Positions 17,322 through 24,379 of a stretch of 64,000 nucleotides of DNA are shown piece after piece. This stretch comes from Clavibacter sp. B3I6 (GTDB taxonomy: Bacteria; Actinomycetota; Actinomycetes; Actinomycetales; Microbacteriaceae): assembly GCF_030816895.1 (NCBI RefSeq), contig NZ_JAUSYL010000001.1:2790001-2854000 (forward strand). Reading direction: 5' to 3'. A model generated the notes under the pieces. The model did not search any database. It was given only the letters and a program-made list of their open reading frames with translations, and was not told where the DNA came from. Positions within the stretch are counted from its first letter, which is position 1. Each line of letters opens with the position of its first letter. Position numbers and translations under genes: made by a program.

Positions 17322-18421
17322 TAGGAGTTGCGCGCCATGTCTCGCAGGGAGGCCACGAGCCGGGCGCGGGCGTCCCGGAGATGCACCTTCGCGTCCTCGA
17401 CCGCCGCCCAGTAGTCGGAGGGGTCCTCCGCCAACGCTCTCGCCTGCTCTGCGACGGCATCGACGTCGAAGTGCCGGGCGGAGTGCACGTACGCGCCCAG
17501 CCCGAGGTCCTCGAAGGCTCCCCATCCCTTTCGTTCGTAGCTGAGGTGGATGGTCGGGGTCCCCCTGTGGAGGGACTGCAGGCTCCCATGGAGGCGCACG
17601 GAGACGACGACGCTCGGGCGATCGGTACCCGACAGCGCGTCCGCGACCGCGGCGTGGCCCGTGCCGAGGCCGAGCCGCTGGTAGTAGGCGGGGTCGTCGT
17701 TCCCACGCCCGCTCGACTGCACGAGAGGTCTCGCATCGAGAGCATCCCGCAGAGCCAGGATCGCGGCGTCGTACCGGCTCGACTTCCGTCCCAGCTGCCG
17801 GGCGATCAAGCCGAAGCCCTGCCCGGTCGCAGGGCTCCCGTCGCCGAGCTCGCGGGAGAGCAGTGCGAGGTCGGGCATCCGCTCGGCGAGGACCCCGTTC
17901 TTGCGCAGGAGCGAGCGCGACAGGTCATCCCGGACGTAGACGTGACGCGCGTTGCGGAGGTCGCGCAGCATCCGGCCGCTCCCGGGGAACGGTCCGATGC
18001 TCTGCGGCAGGTAGATGAACGGCGGGGATGCGGGCGATGACGGCAGCTGAGGGAGGTGAGCCAGCGAGGTCTTGACGAAGCCCCGGACGGTGTCGGCGCG
18101 CAGGTATCCGCCCCCGACGGCGATGACGAGGTCGGCACGGGCGATCTCGTCCTGGACCGTGGGATGGAGCCTGCCCGCAGCGGCCCGGGCGAGCGCCTTC
18201 GCGCTCGCGCCACGGCGACCGTAGAGGGGGTGGAGGGCATCCGGGAACTCCGGGAACGTGTCGGGAGCCAGGGCGACCAGGTCGATCCGCGCACCGGGGA
18301 ATGCCTCCCGGACGAGTTCCGCGCTCTCGTCGACCAGGAGGCCGTCGCCGGAGTTCGCCCTCGAGTACGCATGGATGAGGACCACCCGCGGGCGTCCGGT
18401 CAGCTCGCGGTCTGTCGTCAT
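17321..18421 (-). CDS. Polysaccharide pyruvyl transferase family protein
   Basis: The 366-residue protein shows the WcaK/CsaB family pattern: VVLIHAYSRANSGDGLLVDE at the start, VIAVGGGYLRAD near 98, YLPQSIGPFPGSGR near 136 and SVRLHGSLQSLHRGTPTIHL near 272. Such enzymes transfer pyruvate from PEP to form ketals on polysaccharide sugars. It is the first gene of the operon. Pyruvylated, acylated exopolysaccharides are known from Clavibacter, which fits an acyltransferase two genes downstream. The exact sugar acceptor is not predictable. Confidence 0.83.
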   Translation of the reverse strand: MTTDRELTGRPRVVLIHAYSRANSGDGLLVDESAELVREAFPGARIDLVALAPDTFPEFPDALHPLYGRRGASAKALARAAAGRLHPTVQDEIARADLVIAVGGGYLRADTVRGFVKTSLAHLPQLPSSPASPPFIYLPQSIGPFPGSGRMLRDLRNARHVYVRDDLSRSLLRKNGVLAERMPDLALLSRELGDGSPATGQGFGLIARQLGRKSSRYDAAILALRDALDARPLVQSSGRGNDDPAYYQRLGLGTGHAAVADALSGTDRPSVVVSVRLHGSLQSLHRGTPTIHLSYERKGWGAFEDLGLGAYVHSARHFDVDAVAEQARALAEDPSDYWAAVEDAKVHLRDARARLVASLRDMARNS

Positions 18422-18724
18422 GCTCGTGTCGGCCCCTCAATTGGTTCGCACCTGATCGGGCATGGCTGAGAAAAGCGCCCCCCTGGGTGGCGGCGTCAAC
18501 ACGCCGCACCCCCGCCCCTGAACGATCATAGGGTCTCCCTGCGGGTGCCTCTCTCCCGCTGCGCGACCGTCCTCGCGCGTGGCACCCGGACGGCACCCCC
18601 GTGGACGACGCGACCTCGCACGCACCTCGGCGCGGCATCGCACCGGCCATGACGCCCAGGTGGTCGCCGCGGGACGTGCGGCGGTGCCGGGCGATGGCAC
18701 GTCGGCCGAGCCCGCGCGACGGGC
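18422..18724 (-). promoter_or_regulatory. Leader and promoter region of the polysaccharide operon
   Basis: On the minus strand TATGAT, a near-consensus -10, lies at 18525-18530, giving a leader of about 97 nt before ATG 18421. Within the leader GCGGCGT-CAAC-ACGCCGC (18490-18507) forms a perfect 7-pair hairpin that could affect translation or transcript end. The remaining part toward 18724 holds no gene I can support. Confidence 0.45.
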
Positions 18725-19300
18725 TCAGCCCCCGCAGAGCCCGTCGCGCACGAAGGCGGCCAGCGCCGTGCGCCGCCGCGCGTGCAGGTCCGCCGCGTCG
18801 TCCGTCGTCGCGACCGTCGTGATCGAGACCTGCGCCCAGCTCGCGGCCGTGGCGATGACCAGCGTCCACACGTCGTCGGGGTCGAGGTCCGAGCGGATCC
18901 GGCCCGCGGCCTGCGCGTCGACGATGTCGCGTCGGTGCCCCGCGTCGTGGTCCTCGAGGCCGGGGTAGAGGTAGCCGGTGCCGTCGCGCTCGAGGCGCTT
19001 CCACATCACCAGGCGGGCGAGCGCGGGATCCGCGAGGTAGTCGTCGTAGAGGCGCGACGCGTAGCCGGGCAGGTCGTCGGCCGTGAAGGGCACGCGGTCG
19101 CCGTTCGCGATGACGTGCGCGGCGAAGACGGCGTCGAACAGCCGGTCCTTGGCCCCGAAGTGCGCGTACAGCATCGGCTTGCTCATGCCGGAGGCGGCGG
19201 CGATGCGGTCGACGCGCGCGCCCGCGATGCCGCGGACGGCGAACTCCTCCGTCGCGGCATCCAGGATGCGCTGGCGGGTGCGGTCGGCCGACGTGGTCAT
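18725..19300 (-). CDS. TetR-family transcriptional regulator
   Basis: The 191-residue protein has the TetR DNA-binding helices at about residues 8-55 (TRQRILDAATEEFAVRGIAG, then VDRIAAASGMSKPMLYAHFG) and a helical ligand-binding C-terminal domain with several aromatic residues. It is divergent from a zinc alcohol dehydrogenase, with an 18-base palindrome between the starts, so it probably represses that gene and itself. The ATG is seven bases after TATAGT, suggesting a leaderless transcript. Confidence 0.9.
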   Translation of the reverse strand: MTTSADRTRQRILDAATEEFAVRGIAGARVDRIAAASGMSKPMLYAHFGAKDRLFDAVFAAHVIANGDRVPFTADDLPGYASRLYDDYLADPALARLVMWKRLERDGTGYLYPGLEDHDAGHRRDIVDAQAAGRIRSDLDPDDVWTLVIATAASWAQVSITTVATTDDAADLHARRRTALAAFVRDGLCGG

Positions 19301-19307
19301 GCCGCCG

Positions 19308-19339
19308 ACTATACATGGCTACCAACTAGTAGGTAGGTT
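19308..19339. promoter_or_regulatory. TetR operator and back-to-back -10 elements
   Basis: CTACCAACTAGTAGGTAG (19319-19336) is an imperfect palindrome matching at 16 of 18 positions. It sits between TATAGT of the TetR gene (minus strand, 19308-19313) and TAGGTT of the dehydrogenase gene (19334-19339), overlapping the latter. Both -10 boxes are 6-7 bases from the start codons. A repressor here would block both promoters. Confidence 0.6.
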
Positions 19340-19345
19340 GAGCGC

Positions 19346-20389
19346 ATGCGCACCACAGCCCTCCTCTCCCCGGCCTCCGGCCAGCCCCTGCGACCGACCG
19401 CGATCGACCGCCGCGACCTCCGGCCCGACGACGTCGACATCCGCGTCACGCACTGCGGCGTCTGCCACTCCGACCTCCACGCGCTCGGCCAGCGGGGCCG
19501 CGACCACGCCCTCGTGCCCGGCCACGAGTTCGTCGGGGAGGTGGTGGCCGTCGGATCCGCCGTCACGGCCTTCGCGCCCGGCGACCCCGTCGCGGTCGGC
19601 AACATCGTGGACTCGTGCGGCGCGTGCCGCATGTGCCGGGCGGGGCACGAGAACATGTGCGTCGAGTTCCCGACGCTCACCTACGCGGGGCGCGACCGTG
19701 TCGACGGATCCACGACCCTCGGCGGGTACTCGGGCCGCTACGTGGTCCGCGAGTCGTTCGTCTACCGCCGGCCCGCGTCGCTGGATCCCGCCGCCGTCGC
19801 CCCGCTCATGTGCGCGGGCGTCACGGTGTGGGAGCCGATGCGCGCCGCGGGCGTCGGGCCGGGCACGCGCCTCGGCGTGGTCGGCCTCGGCGGGCTCGGC
19901 CACCTCGCGGTGCGGCTGGGGCGGGCGCTCGGCGCCGAGGTCACGGTGTTCACGACGACCGCGGCCAAAGGCGCCGACGCCGTGCGCCTGGGCGCGACCC
20001 GCGTGGTCGTCTCCACGGACGCCGAGGCGATGGCCGCGGCCGGCTCGAGCCTCGACCTCGTGGTCGACACCGTCTCCGTCGACCACGACCTCGCCCCCTA
20101 CCTCCGGGTGCTCGACCTCGACGGGACGCTGTGCGTCCTCGGCTTCCTCGGCCCGCTCGGCGTGCAGGCGATGGACCTCCTCACCGCGCGCCGCCGCCTC
20201 GCCTCGTCCGGCAGCGCCGGGCGGCCCGCCACGCAGGACCTGCTCGACTTCTGCGGCGAGCACGCAATCACCGCGGACGTGGAGGTCGTGCCGGTGGCCG
20301 ACGTCGAGGTCGCCTTCGACCGGCTGCGCCGCAACGACGTGCGCTACCGCTTCGTGCTCGACATGGCCGGGATCGACGACGCGGTCTGA
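19346..20389 (+). CDS. Zinc-dependent alcohol dehydrogenase (MDR family, cinnamyl/YahK type)
   Basis: The 347-residue medium-chain dehydrogenase has catalytic zinc ligands C37 and H60-E61, structural zinc cysteines C91, C94, C97 and C105, the NAD(P) motif VVGLGGLGHLAV near 172, and the catalytic-domain Cys in APLMCAGVTVWEPM. This subgroup reduces aldehydes with NADPH. It is divergent from the TetR repressor and shares its operator region, so expression is probably induced by a small aldehyde or related ligand. Leaderless start at ATG 19346. Confidence 0.9.
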   Translation: MRTTALLSPASGQPLRPTAIDRRDLRPDDVDIRVTHCGVCHSDLHALGQRGRDHALVPGHEFVGEVVAVGSAVTAFAPGDPVAVGNIVDSCGACRMCRAGHENMCVEFPTLTYAGRDRVDGSTTLGGYSGRYVVRESFVYRRPASLDPAAVAPLMCAGVTVWEPMRAAGVGPGTRLGVVGLGGLGHLAVRLGRALGAEVTVFTTTAAKGADAVRLGATRVVVSTDAEAMAAAGSSLDLVVDTVSVDHDLAPYLRVLDLDGTLCVLGFLGPLGVQAMDLLTARRRLASSGSAGRPATQDLLDFCGEHAITADVEVVPVADVEVAFDRLRRNDVRYRFVLDMAGIDDAV

Positions 20390-20403
20390 TCCGCGCCCGC
20401 GCG

Positions 20404-20994
20404 TCAGGCGGCCATGACCGCCGCGACGACCTCCGCCACCGCACGGTCGGCCTCGGCTGCGACCGCGTCCCGGTCGCCCGACTCGGAGTCGTGGACGAAC
20501 GCGGTGGCGCCGCGGCGCGCGCCGCAGTAGTCGAGGATCCCGTGCCCTACCTGCGTCTCGAACGACGCCAGGTAGCCGTGCCGGGCGAAGGACTCCCGGC
20601 TCGTCCCGGAGACGGGCACGAGGTGCACGGTGAGGCGCTGCAGCCGCTTCTCGATGCGTCCGTCGTCGTCGACGCCGAACGCCCAGCCGGCGATGAACGT
20701 GCGGTCGATCCAGCCCTTCAGAAGCGCGGGCATCGACCACCACCACACCGGGAAGACGAGCACGACGTGATCCGCCCGGTCGAGCCGCGCCTGCTCGGCG
20801 ACGACGTCCGCGGGGGCGCCGGCGGCACCCGAGTAGGCGCGCCGGTCGGGCATGCCGGACACCGGGTCGAAGCCCTCCTGGGCGAGGTGCGCGACCGTCG
20901 TGCGGTCGGCGCCGAGCGCATCGGCGAGCCGGCGGGCGACGTCGTGGGTGAGGGAGTCGGGATCGGGGTGGGCCGTGACGATGAGCGCGGTCAT
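20404..20994 (-). CDS. NAD(P)H-dependent flavodoxin-like oxidoreductase (NQO/MdaB type)
   Basis: The 196-residue flavodoxin-fold protein begins with LIVTAHPDPDSLTHDVARRL, the FMN/FAD phosphate-binding start, and has HVVLVFPVWWWSMPALLKGW near residue 78, typical of quinone reductases and modulators of drug activity. It would carry out two-electron reduction of quinones. It is convergent with the alcohol dehydrogenase gene 14 bases away. Nothing adjacent indicates a specific substrate. Confidence 0.86.
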   Translation of the reverse strand: MTALIVTAHPDPDSLTHDVARRLADALGADRTTVAHLAQEGFDPVSGMPDRRAYSGAAGAPADVVAEQARLDRADHVVLVFPVWWWSMPALLKGWIDRTFIAGWAFGVDDDGRIEKRLQRLTVHLVPVSGTSRESFARHGYLASFETQVGHGILDYCGARRGATAFVHDSESGDRDAVAAEADRAVAEVVAAVMAA

Positions 20995-21049
20995 GCGCCC
21001 ATCCGACCACGCGTCGCCGAGCGTCCCCTCCGGAGCGCTCGGTGGAGGA

Positions 21050-21283
21050 TCAGCGGAGGGCGCGCGCGTTCCGGCGGTCGAGCCCCCGCGTGGCGGCGCC
21101 GAGCGTCAGGTCGATGAGCCACCCGACGAAGCCGGCGATGGGCAGCAGCACGATGACGAGCGACCAGACGACCTTCGCCGTCCTGCTGCGGCTGCGGTCG
21201 CGCACGACCTGCACGAGCGCGACGAGGTCGAGGGCGAGCACGATGCCGATGATGATCGTGTGCCAGGCGGTGAGGGATCCCAC
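21050..21283 (-). CDS. Small membrane protein with PLDc N-terminal-type domain
   Basis: Two hydrophobic segments (HTIIIGIVLALDLVALVQVV and VVWSLVIVLLPIAGFVGWLI) separated by a short basic loop RDRSRSRTAK match the PLDc_N membrane domain found in short actinobacterial proteins. GTG 21283 is chosen because GGAAGGA lies four bases before it; a longer frame to 21328 starts without a ribosome site. 77 residues. Function unknown. Confidence 0.7.
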   Translation of the reverse strand: MGSLTAWHTIIIGIVLALDLVALVQVVRDRSRSRTAKVVWSLVIVLLPIAGFVGWLIDLTLGAATRGLDRRNARALR

Positions 21284-21426
21284 GGTGTCCTTCCGGATGC
21301 GCGGCCGATGAGCTCGGCCTGCCTGCACGCTACGACCCGGTCGCGCCCGGGCGCGTCACCCCCGGGTACGACGCGGGTCGGCCGCCGGGCCCGGGCCCGG
21401 GCCCGGGAGCCGGGGCCGGCCCGCCG

Positions 21427-22899
21427 TCAGTCGAGCTCGGCCGGGGTCTGCTCCGCGAGGAGCGCGCGCGCCGCGATGCCGATGATCGCGCTGTACGTCG
21501 GGTACGCGAACCGCACGTGCGCGAGGGTCGCGACGTCGACGCCCGCGGCCATCGCGGTGGTGACCGACTGGATCACCTCGACCGCGTTCTCGCCCACGGC
21601 GTGCGCGCCGAGGATGAGCTCGCGGCGGCGGTCGGCGATGAGGAGGAGGAAGCCGGCCTCGCGGTCGTCGATCACCGCGCGGTCGACCGCGGAGAACGGC
21701 ACGCGCGCGACCACGCACCCGCTGTCGCGCTCGCGGGCCTTCGCCTGGGTGAGGCCGACGCCCGCGTAGTCGGGGTCGGTGAAGCCGCCGGCGGGGAGGA
21801 GCTGCAGCGGGATCCGCCGGTTGACGCCGAGCACCGCGTTCTCGGCGGCGGCCTCGCCCTCGGACTGCGCGGCCTGCACGAGCATGTCCTTCCCGTTGGC
21901 GTCGCCCACCGCGAGGATGTGCGGCACGCGGGTGCGGAGGTAGCGGTCCACCGGGATCGCGGACCTCGCCACCTCGACGCCCGCGGCCTCGAGCCCCAGG
22001 TCCTCGACGTCGGCCGGCCAGCCGGTGGCCATGATGACGGCGTCGAAGCTGGAGGACTGCGGGCGGTCGCCGTCGCGCCAGAGCAGTGTGAGGCTTCCGT
22101 CGGCCGAGCGCGTGATGCCCGTCACGGTGTCGATGCCCACGTGCACGCGCACGCCCTGCGCGACGAACGCGTCGGACACGGCCTCGGAGATCGCCGCGTC
22201 GGAGGCGGTGAGCACGCGCGGCGCGACGTCGAGCAGCGTGACCTCGGAGCCGAACGAGCGGAACACGGTCACGAGCTGCGCGCCCGTGTTGCCGGCGCCG
22301 ATCACGGCGAGGCGGCGGGGGATCTCGGGCAGCGCGAGCACGTCCTCGGGGACGGTCGCGAGGTCGGCGCCGGGCACGGGCAGGCGCCGCGAGTGGCCGC
22401 CGACGCACACGATGATCGAGCCCGCGGTGATCCGGCGCCCGCTGTCGAGCTGGAGCGTCCGGTCGTCGACGAAGCGCGCCCGGCCCTCGTGGACCAGCTC
22501 GACGCCCGCCTCCCGGAACCGCTCGCCCTCGCGCTTGAGGGAGCGCACGCGGTCGACCTGCTGGTGCACGCGCGCGACGATCGACGGCCAGTGCGGCACA
22601 GGCGTGCCCACGCCGATCCCGTTCTCGCCCGCGGAGCGCACCTCCCGGACGAGCCGCGCGGTCTTCGCGAGCACGCGCGTGGGCACGCACCCGGTGTTGA
22701 CGCACGTGCCGCCGACGCGGCCGGCCTCCAGCACGACGACGGATGCGCCGAGCTCGGCGGCGCGGAGGGCGGCGGCGGTGCCCGCGGGTCCGGCGCCGAT
22801 GACGGCGACGTCGTAGTGGGCCGGGGTGTCGCTGGCGGCGTCGGGCGCGGTGTCCGCTGCGGCGTCGGCGGGATCGGCGTGGTCGGTGCTCTCGGGCAT
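21427..22899 (-). CDS. FAD-dependent disulfide reductase family protein (mercuric reductase/lipoamide dehydrogenase-like)
   Basis: The 490-residue class I pyridine-nucleotide disulfide oxidoreductase has an FAD site VIGAGPAGTAAALRA (near 34), the redox-active GGTCVNTGCVP with C66 and C71, an NAD(P) site VIGAGNTGAQLV (near 195), an FAD-closing ILAVGDANGKDML, and a dimerisation domain. The usual C-terminal His-Pro-Thr segment is replaced: FAYPTYSAIIG has no base His. It may use a different proton acceptor or substrate. The first ~28 residues are a low-complexity Ala/Asp extension. ATG 22899 follows GGAGGA. Confidence 0.88.
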   Translation of the reverse strand: MPESTDHADPADAAADTAPDAASDTPAHYDVAVIGAGPAGTAAALRAAELGASVVVLEAGRVGGTCVNTGCVPTRVLAKTARLVREVRSAGENGIGVGTPVPHWPSIVARVHQQVDRVRSLKREGERFREAGVELVHEGRARFVDDRTLQLDSGRRITAGSIIVCVGGHSRRLPVPGADLATVPEDVLALPEIPRRLAVIGAGNTGAQLVTVFRSFGSEVTLLDVAPRVLTASDAAISEAVSDAFVAQGVRVHVGIDTVTGITRSADGSLTLLWRDGDRPQSSSFDAVIMATGWPADVEDLGLEAAGVEVARSAIPVDRYLRTRVPHILAVGDANGKDMLVQAAQSEGEAAAENAVLGVNRRIPLQLLPAGGFTDPDYAGVGLTQAKARERDSGCVVARVPFSAVDRAVIDDREAGFLLLIADRRRELILGAHAVGENAVEVIQSVTTAMAAGVDVATLAHVRFAYPTYSAIIGIAARALLAEQTPAELD

Positions 22900-23069
22900 G
22901 GCGTCCTCCGGGGTCGGCGCGGCTGCGCGGGCGGCGCCTCGGGTGCGCCTGCTCGTGAGGCTACCGAGCGGATCCGGCCGCGACCCGGGTCCGGAGGCGC
23001 CGCGTCATGCCGCGGATGCCGGCCGGCGACCGTCACGGACGACCCTCGCTCCCGCGCCACCCGCCCCGA

Positions 23070-23075
23070 TACAGT
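23070..23075 (+). promoter_or_regulatory. -10 element for prpC
   Basis: GATACAGT (hexamer TACAGT) lies 64 bases before the prpC ATG, giving a leader of roughly 58 nt that ends in an AAGGAG ribosome site. Confidence 0.4.
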
Positions 23076-23139
23076 GACGAACGCACCCGGAGGCACCACC
23101 CGCCGACCACGCGGGTGCGGCATGCCGCGAAGGAGCACC

Positions 23140-24273
23140 ATGACCGACATCCGCAAGGGCCTCGCCGGCGTCGTCGTCGACACGACCTCCGTGAGCAAGG
23201 TCGAGCCGGCCACCAACTCCCTCCTCTACCGCGGCTACCCGGTGCAGGAGCTCGCGGCGCACTGCTCCTTCGAGCAGGTGGCGTACCTCCTGTGGCACGG
23301 CGAGCTGCCCACCGACGAGGAGCTCGCGCACTTCGAGGCGCAGGAGCGCGCGGAGCGGCAGCCCGACGAGGCCGTGCTGCGGATCGTCGACGCGCTCCCC
23401 GTGGACGCGCACCCCATGGACGTCCTCCGCACCGCGGTCAGCGCGATCGGCGCGGCGGATCCGACGCCGGAGGACCACTCCGCGGACGCCGACCTCGAGC
23501 GGTCCGTGCGGCTCCTCGCGCAGATCCCCGTCCTCATCGCCTACGACCAGCGCCGCCGGCAGGGCCTCGCCCCCGTCGAGCCGCGCGACGACCTCGGCCT
23601 CGCCGAGAACCTCCTCCTCATGGTGCACGGTGACCGGCCCACGGAGGCCGACGCGAAGGCCATGGAGGTCTCGCTGATCCTCTACGCCGAGCACTCCTTC
23701 AACGCGTCCACCTTCACGGCGCGCGTCATCACCTCGACCCTCGCCGACCTGCACTCCGCGGTCACGGGCGCGATCGGCGCGCTCAAGGGCCCGCTGCACG
23801 GCGGCGCCAACGAGGCCGTGCTCGAGACGCTCGACGAGATCGGGGACGCACCGCGGGTGGACGCCTGGCTCGACGAGGCGCTCGCCGCCAAGCGCAAGGT
23901 CATGGGCTTCGGGCACCGCGTCTACCGCGCGGGCGACTCGCGCGTGCCCACCATGAAGGACGCGCTCGACGATCTCGTCGCCGTGCGCGTCGCGGCCGGC
24001 GGCCCGGCGGGGGAGTCGGCCACCCGCACCATGGAGCTGTACGACGCGCTCGAGCGCGGCATGGCCGAGCGCACCGGGATCCTGCCGAACCTCGACTACC
24101 CGTCGGGCCCGGCGTACGCGCTCCTCGGCTTCGAGACCCGCGCCTTCACGCCGCTGTTCGTGGCCGCGCGCGTCGTCGGCTGGACCGCGCACATCGTCGA
24201 GCAGCGGGCCGCGAACTCGCTCATCCGGCCGCTCTCCGAGTACGACGGGCCGGCCGAGCGCCACCTGTCCTGA
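23140..24273 (+). CDS. prpC: 2-methylcitrate synthase / citrate synthase-family enzyme
   Basis: The 377-residue citrate-synthase-fold enzyme condenses propionyl-CoA (or acetyl-CoA) with oxaloacetate. It opens with IRKGLAGVVVDTTSVSKVEP and NSLLYRGYPVQEL, has a catalytic His in GPLHGGANEAV (near 225), a second in MGFGHRVYR (near 255), and an arginine-containing C-terminus with VGWTAHIVEQ. Short length and N-terminus fit PrpC rather than the larger Gram-negative GltA. ATG 23140 has AAGGAG five bases upstream. It completes the methylcitrate cycle with prpD and prpB at 9.1-11.6 kb but is separated from them by the polysaccharide operon and other genes. Confidence 0.88.
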   Translation: MTDIRKGLAGVVVDTTSVSKVEPATNSLLYRGYPVQELAAHCSFEQVAYLLWHGELPTDEELAHFEAQERAERQPDEAVLRIVDALPVDAHPMDVLRTAVSAIGAADPTPEDHSADADLERSVRLLAQIPVLIAYDQRRRQGLAPVEPRDDLGLAENLLLMVHGDRPTEADAKAMEVSLILYAEHSFNASTFTARVITSTLADLHSAVTGAIGALKGPLHGGANEAVLETLDEIGDAPRVDAWLDEALAAKRKVMGFGHRVYRAGDSRVPTMKDALDDLVAVRVAAGGPAGESATRTMELYDALERGMAERTGILPNLDYPSGPAYALLGFETRAFTPLFVAARVVGWTAHIVEQRAANSLIRPLSEYDGPAERHLS

Positions 24274-24366
24274 GCGCGGACGGACCGCCCGGCGCCCCAT
24301 CCGGAGCCCGCCCCGAGCCGCTGCGCGAGCCCCCGTCACGCGGCCGGGAGCCCTCCCGCCGATCGT

Positions 24367-24372
24367 TAGGAT
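24367..24372 (+). promoter_or_regulatory. -10 element, leaderless start of metG
   Basis: TAGGAT is followed by seven bases and then ATG 24380, which favours this start over the ATG at 24371 inside the promoter. Confidence 0.55.
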
Positions 24373-24379
24373 GGAGCCC

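Noticed and set aside
21517..23139. Long N-terminal extension of prpC
   Set aside because: It is antisense to the flavin disulfide reductase; ATG 23140 has the ribosome site and the family N-terminus.
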